Below are positions 11,883-20,723 of a DNA stretch of 29,420 nucleotides, one piece after another. Source of the stretch: Fragilaria crotonensis (taxonomy: Eukaryota; Bacillariophyta; Fragilariophyceae; Fragilariales; Fragilariaceae). Under the pieces are notes generated by a model that worked only from the letters and a program-made list of their open reading frames with translations, ran no database searches and was not told the origin of the DNA. A program made the translations under genes and the position numbers. Where the stretch lies: contig JAKSYS010000733.1 in the NCBI GenBank assembly GCA_022925895.1, forward strand, positions 1-29,420. Direction: 5' to 3'. The stretch's first letter is position 1, and each line of letters begins with the position of its first letter.

Positions 11883-12239
11883 TTAGAACCTGGGATCACG
11901 GCGCTGAAAGACTGGGCCCGGGCAGCTGCACCGAGATTGATCGAATAGCGGCGGAAAACCCCCCCATCCTCTAATTGCTAGCAAGTGGACCAGAATGCAA
12001 GCAACGCCGCCCGGGTTGATCTGCGGTTCGTAGCAAAGAAGGCTGAAGACCCCGGGCATGTCCGAGGCATCTGCCAAAAACAACGCAGTCTTGATAACCG
12101 CAGAGAATCCCATCGGGATGAAGGCGTCTCTCCCTATTATTTTTTGGAGGAAATAGTGGATGTGTGGTTGGTTCTGCACGTATGCAACATTGCTGAGGGA
12201 AAGGATATCTGCAAGTGATTGGACCGGACAAATCGGGAC
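11883..12239 (-). pseudogene. Unassigned protein-like fragment
   Basis: A minus-strand frame open for about 119 codons directly after a TGA, with no ATG near its start. The middle part, containing GRDAFIPMGFSAVIK, has a natural, moderately hydrophobic composition, unlike a random shadow frame. I do not recognise the family. Other frames overlap it on both strands, so it may be chance. If real, it is a broken gene or exon. Confidence 0.25.
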
Positions 12240-12826
12240 TCATCCCTGGGCATCGCGTTCCGACACAAAGAGTATCATTCTCTTTGTTGACGGTGGGAAC
12301 AAGTCAAACCCCGCCTTCGGCCAGGAGGTTTGATCTTCACATGTTGCTCACACTCCATGCATTTGGTTGCTATGATGGAGATAGTAGGTTGATGAATTAC
12401 CAAAAGCTGAACCCATGAGGGTTGAGCTCACTGTTCCTCAGCCCACCGCTGTCTAGATCTACTACTTTGATACATGTGCCATGATTGAGAGGCACAATAA
12501 CAATATGGTGCAATTTGAGGTTTGGTTTAGCTTAGCTACTAGTGGATTCTTCCTTGCAGTTTGTTAAAGAAGTACTTGTGCATGATAGAAAGCAAGGAGT
12601 TGGGAATGGCTATTGGATGGGCCCTCCTATCGGACAGAGGCTTATGCGATTGTTGTCCTTGTCGATGTTTTTGATCCGACTGAAGCGAGTTCTCGACTAT
12701 GCATGAGGATTTGTTGGGTACTTGGTACTACAAGTACTAGCTAGTACAAGTACTTCATGTATTGGGTCGAGCTACCGGTAGTACTACTCTCTCTATTCAT
12801 TTCGGTTTAGAAATCACCCAAAACGC

Positions 12827-12836
12827 TTAATTCAGT
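12827..12836. repeat. piggyBac left end: TTAA plus TTCAGT
   Basis: TTAATTCAGT is the inverted copy of ACTGAATTAA at 15279-15288. With one more base on each side (C at 12826, G at 15289) the match is 11 bp. Interior similarity continues weakly (TC and ATTTT blocks). Confidence 0.5.
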
Positions 12837-13030
12837 CGATCACATTTTCAATTCTATCTTCATCAAAAAACATCGTTGCACGAATCGGAAAGAGCTGTAA
12901 ATCAATCATGCAATCCTCTACAATAATGCAACTGGAAGCAGTTTAGAGGCTCTGATAGATAGAAAGTTATTAAATGTAGAACTGTCGCAAAAAAATTCAA
13001 TTTTTTGATTTCCTTAATTACGTCGGTCGC

Positions 13031-15090
13031 TCACGAGGCTTCAGCTATTTGTGCAATGTGCATACCAATACAAGCAGGACACATCCAGAAACCTATCATG
13101 CACTTGCAATAGGTTCTTATGCGTTTTTTGCAGCCGACTGTCTTGCAAATGTGCTGCGGGTATTTGGTTGAGAGGAACTGCCATTGCGTTCCAGTCCAAT
13201 TTCCAGCGTAGACAGGAGCCGTTTCCACGCCGCAAACAGATGCCACGGGCTCCATACTCCGCCTCGTCCTCTTTCTTGTGCCTGTATTAACAACAAACGA
13301 GAATTCCATCAACTCCTTAGCAAGTAATCGCCTGAACTCCAGTTGGCTAAGCGTATCAGATTGAGAAAAGTATGAGTGTGCGAGTCGTGCATTCACCTCG
13401 ACCACAGCAAGGATAAAGGTGAATACTCGTATCTTCCAATCCTTGGTGTTGATACTCTCCTCCAATGATATTGAGAGTGTCTGGCATTGTTATGGTCATC
13501 AACTTGGTGCCTGAACTTGAAATGGTTAAAAAGGGCTCGGTGTAAACAAAACTCACATTTTCCCGAATGCCGCTTCGACGAGTCACGCTTCGTTGCGTCA
13601 ATCCTCCATCCATCGGTCGCAGCGCTCCATACGTTGCCATCAATTTCATGACGTAGTCTTCCTCCTTCATACAGAAGACTTTAAAGTTGATGCCGTCCAA
13701 AGTGCCTGGGAGGCTGTCGGTGGTGCCGATCTCCTTCAAATCAAAATGTGAGTCGATCGCCGCGCCGTCAATATACTTCGGCCAGTAACGACGCTTTTAA
13801 TTACTGCCGATGCGTAGACACCGACAGAAGCCAACTGCACCAGTCCTTTCAGCACACAGAAACCGCTGTCCATGATCACCACTCTTCCTGAGTGGTGAAT
13901 GGACTCGGTCAATCTCATAAGCAGACCAGTCGTCTTACCGTGTTCCGAATATTTTTCGTTCGGAATTTGCGACGGTCGGTCCTTACCTTGCACGAGCTCA
14001 ATTGCAAACATTATTCCACTCAAGCCACAACAAATTGAATGATATTCATTCCCCTTTGGATGGGGTTTTCTTGGAACAAAGACCCAGCCAGGGCACGTCC
14101 ACATGTTCGTCCAGACCGACATGGACTCATCCAAACAAGAGACCCAGCTCGGACTGAAGCAAGCCTGCGTGTGTTTGTTGAAAGCATCAATAATATCATT
14201 GACAGGATGGAATGGATGTTTGAATGCAGGTGGAGGCGTTGTTGTGAGCTTTAGATGCTTCAGGATCGCCTCAAAACGTCTCCTGGACATGTAAGCATGC
14301 AGACGAAACGGGGCACCACAAAATATGTCTGGCATGTCGTTTGCCCAAAACATACGTCTTTGTACTCCCTGAGTCGTTCCCAAGAGAAACAGAATCGCCA
14401 TGAACCGCAGAAACTCATCCCATGTAAGAGGGTCAAAAGTGTTTCGTTTGTGGCTTGGAGAATGGTTGTTTTGAAGAACTCCTGCGGCAAAAAGTGAAGG
14501 AAGAAACCCAACGCGGTGTGCATTGATGGATCAGCACTTACCAAGGAAGGCTGGACATCCCTGACGCCAGCCACCCTTCTAGCATCTAAGGGTTCACTTC
14601 CCCAGGGTCGGTATATATCACCAGTGTCAGTGTCGTTTGAAGTTGGAACGTTTTGGGAGCAGGCTCATTATCGTCGTCAACTGCAAATCCCTGTGCGAAA
14701 ACTCGAGACGTCTTCATTCAAGACTGACGGGATTTCACGCTCGTCGTTCTCGTTGCCCCCAACAGCCACACTCCTGTCGTTTTCCACATCGTTCGTTGGT
14801 ATAACATCGAATAAGGATTCAATGGGTCCTTCTTGAGTGACCTTGCAAAATCGAGCGACCGCATGCAGGATTTGACCATCGTCAAAATCGTCGTGTCGCA
14901 TCGTCAAACAGACCTGCAAACGCCTGGAAACCATTCTCTCCTCCTGTCCAATGACAAGGAGGTTGTCCAGCACATCATTCTTTGATGCATTTGGATACCT
15001 TTTTGAAATGACAGCCCTTGGGTGAAGGAACTTCTTGTAGACGGTGATCTTGGCTCCGACGCCATGGCGTAACCGTTTAGTTTTCGGCAT
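13031..15090 (-). pseudogene. piggyBac transposase, about 690 codons, multiple frameshifts
   Basis: DDE-type cut-and-paste transposase of the piggyBac/PGBD family. The start is the ATG at 15090. After a basic N terminus and an acidic linker comes the catalytic domain: YMSRRRFEAIL, LDESMSVW (first Asp), PRKPHPKGNEYH, GKDRPS, MDSGFCVLKG (second Asp), then PMDGGLTQRS (probable third Asp). The C terminus (13031-13170) is Cys/His-rich (CKTVGCKKRIRTYCKC and CPACIGMH), the zinc-binding tail of this family. The reading moves between frames at about 14430 (CCC in sense), 13795-13798 (AAAA), 13528-13532 (TTTTT) and 13473 (a lone C); each fits loss of one base. The linker has two further shifts near 14689-14691 and 14651-14654. 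In the frame-corrected stretches I read I found no nonsense codon. Either a young dead copy or an intact gene with homopolymer errors. Confidence 0.88.
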
Positions 15091-15278
15091 GATTTTTTTT
15101 TAACGATAAAAAAATTCGGTACAGAGACCAACTTCTATTAATCATATCTCGACTTCTACCGCTTCAAACAAGTGCATCTTGATAACCTGTATTGCACACA
15201 ACTAGTACTTTCATATCGTACTGAGCCATAGAACTCGAGAACATGAAGCCCAAATGATCACTTATTTTAAAAAATGAC

Positions 15279-15288
15279 ACTGAATTAA
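15279..15288. repeat. piggyBac right end: ACTGAA plus TTAA
   Basis: Inverted copy of 12827-12836. It sits inside a larger hairpin: CACTGAATT (15278-15286) and AATTCAGTG (15303-15311) are perfect inverted arms about 16 bases apart, so the end motif is present again just outside the element. Confidence 0.5.
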
Positions 15289-15577
15289 GTCGAAAAAAAC
15301 TGAATTCAGTGAGGGTGGTCCAATATCCGATTTATAGATGACTGCAGTCAAAGCTTGTTTTTCAGTGGCCCGTAGTATAAAATGTACAGAAAGCGTCTTG
15401 CACATAGGCAAACGGTCCGGGCAAATAGACAATAGACACTATCATAGAGCTAGTAGTAGACTAGTAGTACGTAATACGTGGTACAATGTACTGTACCTTA
15501 TAAAGTAAATTCAACCATGTACATATCACGATGATATGCTACCAGGTACTGCGTCTGAGGCCAGGCCAGACTTGATT
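15289..15577. other. Spacer between piggyBac element and ferric reductase gene
   Basis: Non-coding. It contains the outer arm of the ACTGAATT hairpin and a tract near 15450-15500 full of CTAGTAGTA, TACGTA and GTAC strings of the kind seen in the other intergenic regions here. It is the 3' side of the reductase gene; I see no obvious terminator. Confidence 0.5.
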
Positions 15578-17947
15578 TCATGACGATGGGTTTAGGATGA
15601 CAAGATTCACGTCAGCTGGCCCTTGATGGTTCGAGTCTCGATTGCGAACACGTCGCAGCATATGAACTTCATCAGTTACACTGCGGATGAATGACGGCGA
15701 ACCACACACTACAACTGCAGCCTGTTTGTTTGATTCTCGTTGTGGAGAGTATTCTTGGCAGTTGTGGACATAACCCTTCAAGACATCTGCAAGTTCTGGC
15801 CTCCTGTATTCCACCTTGATGTGATTTTGAATCACATCGTCGCCAATGGGTCCATCACTCCTCCTTGTTGATTGCTCACTCTCAGCCACAGATTCATATT
15901 GTTCGCTGCTGTGAGCACCGTTCCAGGCAGTACCAGTGATAGGTAATGCTGATCTTCTGCAGCAACAGCCATTGCCTTTATTGACCAGCCGTTTGATTCG
16001 ATGAAAGACATATAGCAGGGCTAGGGCAAATAATGGAGCAAAGAACAAGGACAAGATTGCTGGGAGCCCTCGAAAGCAGTACAGGCATATAAGAGGTTTG
16101 CAACAAGGAAGCATAAGAATGTCGCCTCTCTTGATGGTCTCCGCGTCACACGAGACACATGTGGTGGAATCACCAAAAAAGGAACATTTGCTGAAGGTTG
16201 TGCCATCCTTCTCTACCACAAGGGAGTTGCAGCAGATGGCCCGGCTTACTGCAAAGCTTAATGCGACGCTCACTATAGAGGCAACTGTTGTGGAGATGGG
16301 ATCGTAAAACGACTTTAAGTGCCCGGAAAACTTGACTTGGTAACTTCTCACAAGTTTCGTCGGTTGAAACGGTTGGCTTCCCTCAGTTGATCCTGTAACA
16401 AACACATGGCACTGTGTTGCTCCATCCCGACTACAAGGCAACAAATCTTGAGACAAAAATTCCATTTCATCCGCAGCGCGAACTAGCCAAACCAACCATG
16501 TTCGTCTGCCTGTGTCAACGCTGCGGTTGCGTATAGTCTCCGATACGCCAGTCAACCCAACACCGCCGACTAGAAAGAGGCAATTTTCGTAGCAATCCAA
16601 TGATGCGTGCAGATCAACCCCGTACGGGCCTTCGATTTCAAAGTCGAAGGTTAACGCTTGGAAATTGCTTTCAGCGCTTCTGAAGGTATTTCCATGTAGC
16701 GATTGTTGCTGGTTGGGTAGATCAGCCAGCGATGCAGGACTCGAAAAGAGAGACGCTTCGTGGACTTTGGATGCGAATGCGGAAGTCCAATCACCCAATG
16801 CTTTGATGTGCAAGCTTATTGTCTGATTTGTTGGATCAATTTTGCTTATTGATATCGGGTGAGACTGCCAAATCGAAATTGAAGGGACTTTAAGGTACAC
16901 AAACATTCCTGGCCTTGGCACTGAAGTCCATGACTTGGGGATGCTGAAAGTCAATGCGATAATCTTGGCGTCTGCTGCTGGCTGTTCCGAGGATTTATGA
17001 TTAATGCAGATTTTCAGGTCACCGTCATCAAATGTATTCGAGTTGCCGGCCGCGTGTGTTGCAGTTACTCGAGTTTGCAGTCTGGAATACTTTCGTAACA
17101 ACCGTTCGGTAATCCATGCCACTAAGGCCGGCTGGACGAAGTGAAGGGTATTGTAATCATGGAGATTGGAAAAGAAGATCAATAATGCGGTAGAGGAAAG
17201 ATGGAATCCATTGAATCCTTCATACCAGTGCCTACGAAACCACGGTTGTGACGTGGCAACCAACGCAAGCAGCATGAGAAGACCTGCCCAACCCATCGCA
17301 TTCACCACACCTTCGGTGTAGTAGCCCCGAAAAGGAAGCATCGACTCCCACCATTCTTCCCAAGATAGTCGCATTGCATATGCAGAGGAGATGAATGCGA
17401 CGTGGACTAGAAGCCAGAAAAGTATAGCGTTCCCCATCCAAATGTGCATAATAGCGGTTTCCTTGTGGGACAAAGAGCTCTGAACCTCAAGGCGTTGCAG
17501 TGGTGAAATCCTTTGCACTGGAAAGATTACAGCTGCTAAATTCCAAAGAGCAGGCCAAGCGGCTTTCGCTCCTAATATTTCAAGGACACCTACGACTGAA
17601 GGAGTTCGATGCCGATTTCGAAGGGATGGTTGTATGAGTGATGCTACGAACCATAGCAAGTTTATTACGAGGAACGTGCGCAATTTCAGTGGGCAAGAAC
17701 CCAACAACGCCTGCTGTCGCTTGAGAGTGTCAACATTAATTCTTTTGCAGCACCACGGTAGAGCGGTTGGAAGAAGAACTAGACTGCTTGTTGCGAAAAT
17801 CCAAATCCATTCTGCTGAGGTGGTGCAGGTGTTTCCGACTTCGCCAGAATGGTTTAGATACAGAATCGAACTTGAGTCGGGCCACAGTTGAAAAGCAACG
17901 GTGCCCAGAATCAAGCCAGCCCCGAAAGTAAGGCAAAGTCTAGCCAT
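15578..17947 (-). CDS. Ferric reductase, FRE/FRO type (flavocytochrome b superfamily)
   Basis: A 789-residue membrane protein starting at ATG 17947. It passes electrons from NADPH through FAD and two haems across the membrane to ferric (or cupric) iron. The haem ligands fit the family: H168 and H182, and H249 and H263 (FHLSSTALLIFFSNLH), each pair 14 residues apart on helices near 165-190 and 247-265. FAD-site motif HPISISK starts at 363. The NADPH half begins at LFLVGGVGLTG (457-467) and ends with VVVCGSP (745-751). Between these lies an insertion with two predicted membrane helices (about 553-571 and 627-648) separated by a Cys-rich loop (C588, C597, C600, C615, C616, C621, C624). Plant FRO proteins, as I recall, also carry helices in this half, so this resembles FRO more than NADPH oxidase. 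Hydrophobic N terminus; no EF-hands. It is divergent from the NikA-like gene. Substrate is inferred. Confidence 0.88.
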   Translation of the reverse strand: MARLCLTFGAGLILGTVAFQLWPDSSSILYLNHSGEVGNTCTTSAEWIWIFATSSLVLLPTALPWCCKRINVDTLKRQQALLGSCPLKLRTFLVINLLWFVASLIQPSLRNRHRTPSVVGVLEILGAKAAWPALWNLAAVIFPVQRISPLQRLEVQSSLSHKETAIMHIWMGNAILFWLLVHVAFISSAYAMRLSWEEWWESMLPFRGYYTEGVVNAMGWAGLLMLLALVATSQPWFRRHWYEGFNGFHLSSTALLIFFSNLHDYNTLHFVQPALVAWITERLLRKYSRLQTRVTATHAAGNSNTFDDGDLKICINHKSSEQPAADAKIIALTFSIPKSWTSVPRPGMFVYLKVPSISIWQSHPISISKIDPTNQTISLHIKALGDWTSAFASKVHEASLFSSPASLADLPNQQQSLHGNTFRSAESNFQALTFDFEIEGPYGVDLHASLDCYENCLFLVGGVGLTGVSETIRNRSVDTGRRTWLVWLVRAADEMEFLSQDLLPCSRDGATQCHVFVTGSTEGSQPFQPTKLVRSYQVKFSGHLKSFYDPISTTVASIVSVALSFAVSRAICCNSLVVEKDGTTFSKCSFFGDSTTCVSCDAETIKRGDILMLPCCKPLICLYCFRGLPAILSLFFAPLFALALLYVFHRIKRLVNKGNGCCCRRSALPITGTAWNGAHSSEQYESVAESEQSTRRSDGPIGDDVIQNHIKVEYRRPELADVLKGYVHNCQEYSPQRESNKQAAVVVCGSPSFIRSVTDEVHMLRRVRNRDSNHQGPADVNLVILNPSS

Positions 17948-18872
17948 CGTGTGTGGGCATTCTATCGTGAGCCGAGAAAGTTATGATACCCCCATAATTC
18001 AAGCACTCTACTAGGAAATGATACCATCAGGCCATTTTAAAACCATGTTTATATGAACATGGTAACATGGACTACCTTTTTCTTTTATGTTTGTCGCGGT
18101 ACCAGTATGCTCCTGCAGAGTCCAGAGGGTGAGGCCATATGCGTGCTATCACCTGGCTATCACCACGAATCGTGCGATGTGGGGTTATGGCCTTGGAACA
18201 AGCCCAGCGTGCTGCGTGTATGCATATGCATATTCCGAGTACTCGAGTAGTAGACTACTGGTAGTACAATACGGCTAGTACAGAATACAAGAAAGACATT
18301 TGTACACAAGTGCTACTAGTAGTACTATACTACAAGTATGTACTGCCACACTTTTGCTAGTAATCGGAATACGTAGAACGGGTTGGTCCTCCGGAGCTCC
18401 GAGCTGTATGCATATGTACTCGAGTACCAGGGACGTTTGTACTTGGAGTAACCCTGCTGATAAATCGTCGGGAAGAAAGAAGAAAGGCCATAGGGTTTGG
18501 AGTTTTTTCTAGATCTTGCTGCATGAGAGGGGGAAAGGGCCTGGACTGTGGATCCCTCACCACCGAAACATCAAAAATGTATCGATACACTCCTTTTTTC
18601 TGTACTTCCTGAGTTATTGAGTACTACTACTATGCATGTAGTACATGGGGAGGACCGGAGACGGGGGGCCACGAGGACATGTGTAGTATTCGTATGCATA
18701 AGCCTGTGTCAACTGTAAACAGAGTCAACAAAGGCCTTGGCTAAGCGTATGTTCGTTTGGCCTTCGACAAGAAAAAGATTATGCAAGATCCTGGGTTTAT
18801 ACTCTCACATTTTATCGGATTACCACCCAGTAGTGCTCACAAATTATCCTCAACCGCCCTCTATCCACCGTG
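17948..18872. promoter_or_regulatory. Shared divergent promoter region of ferric reductase and NikA-like gene
   Basis: A 925-bp gap between two divergent starts, so it should hold both promoters; core elements cannot be fixed by eye. Visible structure: hairpin CCATGTT/AACATGG (18043-18062) about 100 bp upstream of the reductase ATG, and a repeated composite motif, GTATGCATATG with the palindrome TACTCGAGTA, at 18218-18228 with 18240-18249 and at 18406-18416 with 18417-18426. A TACTAGTAGTACTATACTAC tract starts near 18314. TACTCGAGTA-like palindromes also occur elsewhere in the window, so they may be background repeats and not operators. I found no CACGTG-core site. Confidence 0.45.
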
Positions 18873-20723
18873 ATGATTATGGATACTCACCTTCGCATGG
18901 TCGGAGTGCTATTGTGCTCGATGGCATTCCTCGTCGCCCAGGTATGGGGTGCGGACGCAAACTGTGCTCATCACAATATTGACTTCATCATGATAGATGG
19001 CGATGCCAACCTGCAGGCAGTAGAGGACGATATTCGTTCTCAGCTCGCGCGAGCAGGGTTCAACGTATCTTCACGAATGCTCTCGAAAGAAGCATTCAAT
19101 GCGGCTCATCAGAATGGAGACTTTCACATGTCTTTCACGGAAACTTGGGGCGCACCCTACGACCCTCATAGCTACGCCAGTGGGTGGATTGCCGGTGATG
19201 AGGGGCATAAGCAAGCAATGGCAAATTTTGAACCGCCTGATTCTCGAGACGTGCTGTTTCAAGATATTGAGAATGTCTTGCTTGAGTCCTCACACAAAGG
19301 ACGTGAAACGCAGTGGAAGTCAATTCTCACAACACTCCACCAGCAAGCTATCATGTTACCATTGTGGGGAAAACGAATCCCCACAGTTCTCAGCAATCGC
19401 TTGACAGGATATGAAGCCGGCATGCAGCAGTTTGACTATCCTGTTCACAGACTTATTGTTCAGTCAGGTCCGACCACCGTAAGGTGTGCTCCAGGAGCCC
19501 AAACTGGCATGTTTCAGACAGTCGGTCGTCTCGACCCTCACACATACAGACCCAACGAATTCTTCGCCAACAACTGGGTTTACGAAGGCCTGGTCAAATA
19601 CGGCCCACAAGGGCAAGTTCTACCAGCGCTGGCCACGTCTTGGACAACAGAAGACAGTGCCAACGGTGGTCAGCAATACATTTTCTCTCTTCGTCCTAAT
19701 GTAACCTTTCACGACGGCACGCAATGGAATTGTCAGGCCGCGAAGCTTAACTTTGATCATGTGCTTGCGGAGCCACTCAAGTCAGTTGACTATCATGGTT
19801 GGTACGGTGTTCCCAACATGATTTCGTCTTGGACCTGTGCCAGTGATTTCGAATTTGTCGTAACTTTGAAGGAGAAGTACTATACTTTCCTGCAAGAGCT
19901 GACTTACATTCGACCACTCCGCATGCTCTCGCCTGCCTCATTTGTGGGAAGTGGCGACCCAGTGAAGGAGAACTCATGCCATGCGGGGTGGGGTGAGCTA
20001 TCCACCGAAGGTGTTTCTGTCACATGTGTTGGAATCACCAATGTTTCCGGAACTGGCCCGTTCGTATTTGCTTCGCGAACTCCTAGCTCATCGGAAGATG
20101 GCGTCGACGATGAGGTTGTATTTGTGCGCAACGAGAAATATTGGGAAGGAGTGAGTGTTATTGAGCGTCTGGTGATTGTTCGTTATGAAACGCCTGCGGA
20201 CGTCAAGGCAGCACTCCTTAATGGGTCATTAGACATGGTTTGGGGAGCAGGAGTTTTGACTGCGCAGGATCTTGTGGATCTTGAAGATGAACCAAACCTG
20301 TCAGTCTTTCACTCGGGAGATATCCAGAATACCATCCTTCTGTTGAACTCCGGAAAGCCGCCGCTTGATGACATCACGATCCGCAAAGCAATCATTCATT
20401 CCGTGAACAAGATCGACATCATTGACAACGAATTGGGAGGTTTTGAGCGTCCCGTCGATAACATTTTTCCATTGGATGCTCCTTATTGCGATCTTGATCT
20501 GACGCCGCGCTGGGACTATGATTTCGAGAAAGCCATCTTCTTGAACTGTAAGACGTCTTCGGAAGGTAGCGGCAACGGGGATCTGGCCTTGATCCTGGGC
20601 TGTGTGTTGGGAGCTATCTGCTCCGTTCTCTTGGTGGGGAGTGTGCTATGCTATATGCGATACCGATATGCTGAGCATGCACTTGAGGAACTGCGTCGAG
20701 AAGAGAAGGCTGTCTCTGCATAA
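18873..20723 (+). CDS. Membrane-anchored NikA-like (SBP_5) solute-binding protein, apparently circularly permuted
   Basis: 616 residues from the first ATG (18873). A signal peptide (about 1-27, hydrophobic core VGVLLCSMAFLVA) leads to a lumenal or extracellular domain, then one membrane helix (about 570-593) and a short charged tail. The domain matches bacterial family-5 binding proteins, closest to nickel-binding NikA, but in swapped order. Residues ~36-195 match the C-terminal NikA block (TWGAPYDPH at 91-99, LHQQAIMLPLWG). Residues ~196-560 match the N-terminal block (RLDPHTYRPNEFFANNWVYE, FLQEL and RPLR near 339-350, GTGPF, VRNEKYW, PYCDLDLTP). The total is about one NikA, not two. NikA ligand-pocket residues as I recall them seem kept: W92, Y96, W310, R347, possibly H112. 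A role in binding a metal chelate at the surface is inferred; peptides or other ligands are possible. Eukaryotic SBP_5 genes suggest bacterial transfer. No ABC permease genes are in the window. Confidence 0.85.
   Translation: MIMDTHLRMVGVLLCSMAFLVAQVWGADANCAHHNIDFIMIDGDANLQAVEDDIRSQLARAGFNVSSRMLSKEAFNAAHQNGDFHMSFTETWGAPYDPHSYASGWIAGDEGHKQAMANFEPPDSRDVLFQDIENVLLESSHKGRETQWKSILTTLHQQAIMLPLWGKRIPTVLSNRLTGYEAGMQQFDYPVHRLIVQSGPTTVRCAPGAQTGMFQTVGRLDPHTYRPNEFFANNWVYEGLVKYGPQGQVLPALATSWTTEDSANGGQQYIFSLRPNVTFHDGTQWNCQAAKLNFDHVLAEPLKSVDYHGWYGVPNMISSWTCASDFEFVVTLKEKYYTFLQELTYIRPLRMLSPASFVGSGDPVKENSCHAGWGELSTEGVSVTCVGITNVSGTGPFVFASRTPSSSEDGVDDEVVFVRNEKYWEGVSVIERLVIVRYETPADVKAALLNGSLDMVWGAGVLTAQDLVDLEDEPNLSVFHSGDIQNTILLLNSGKPPLDDITIRKAIIHSVNKIDIIDNELGGFERPVDNIFPLDAPYCDLDLTPRWDYDFEKAIFLNCKTSSEGSGNGDLALILGCVLGAICSVLLVGSVLCYMRYRYAEHALEELRREEKAVSA

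Larger units (their letters stand above)
10476..12826. other. Gap without a confident gene, between retrotransposon and piggyBac element
   Basis: About 2.35 kb in which I support no complete gene. It holds two degenerate repeat segments (10526-10600 and 10711-10780), an AT-rich stretch to about 11200, and a stretch with visibly more G+C from about 11280 to 12400 with competing open frames on both strands. Near 12734-12747 is the perfect palindrome GTACTAGCTAGTAC. The minus-strand frame at about 11883-12239 is listed separately. Confidence 0.5.
12827..15288 (-). mobile_element. piggyBac-type DNA transposon
   Basis: The transposase (13031-15090) is flanked almost symmetrically by TTAA tetranucleotides at 12827-12830 and 15285-15288, with about 200 bp of non-coding DNA on each side. 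Just inside both, the ends share TTCAGT in inverted orientation, so TTAATTCAGT is a 10-bp inverted repeat with its flanking TTAA. piggyBac elements insert at and duplicate TTAA, and the ~2.45-kb body is typical. The terminal repeat is short, so the precise ends are less certain than the presence of the element. Confidence 0.7.

Noticed and set aside
11197-12418. Several plus-strand open frames of 67-145 codons
   Set aside because: They overlap each other and minus-strand frames, have no recognisable motifs and no supporting neighbours.
15578-17947. NADPH oxidase (NOX/RBOH) identity for the flavocytochrome
   Set aside because: No EF-hands, and the split NADPH half with extra helices is closer to ferric reductases; the superfamily is the same, so this is a preference and not an exclusion.
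17948-18872. Iron-responsive ACACGTGC-type site (CACGTG core) as described in a diatom
   Set aside because: I read through the whole gap and found no CACGTG.
18873-20723. Partial tandem duplication of two binding-protein domains
   Set aside because: The two segments match different, complementary parts of NikA and sum to about one domain, which fits permutation better; kept as the main alternative.
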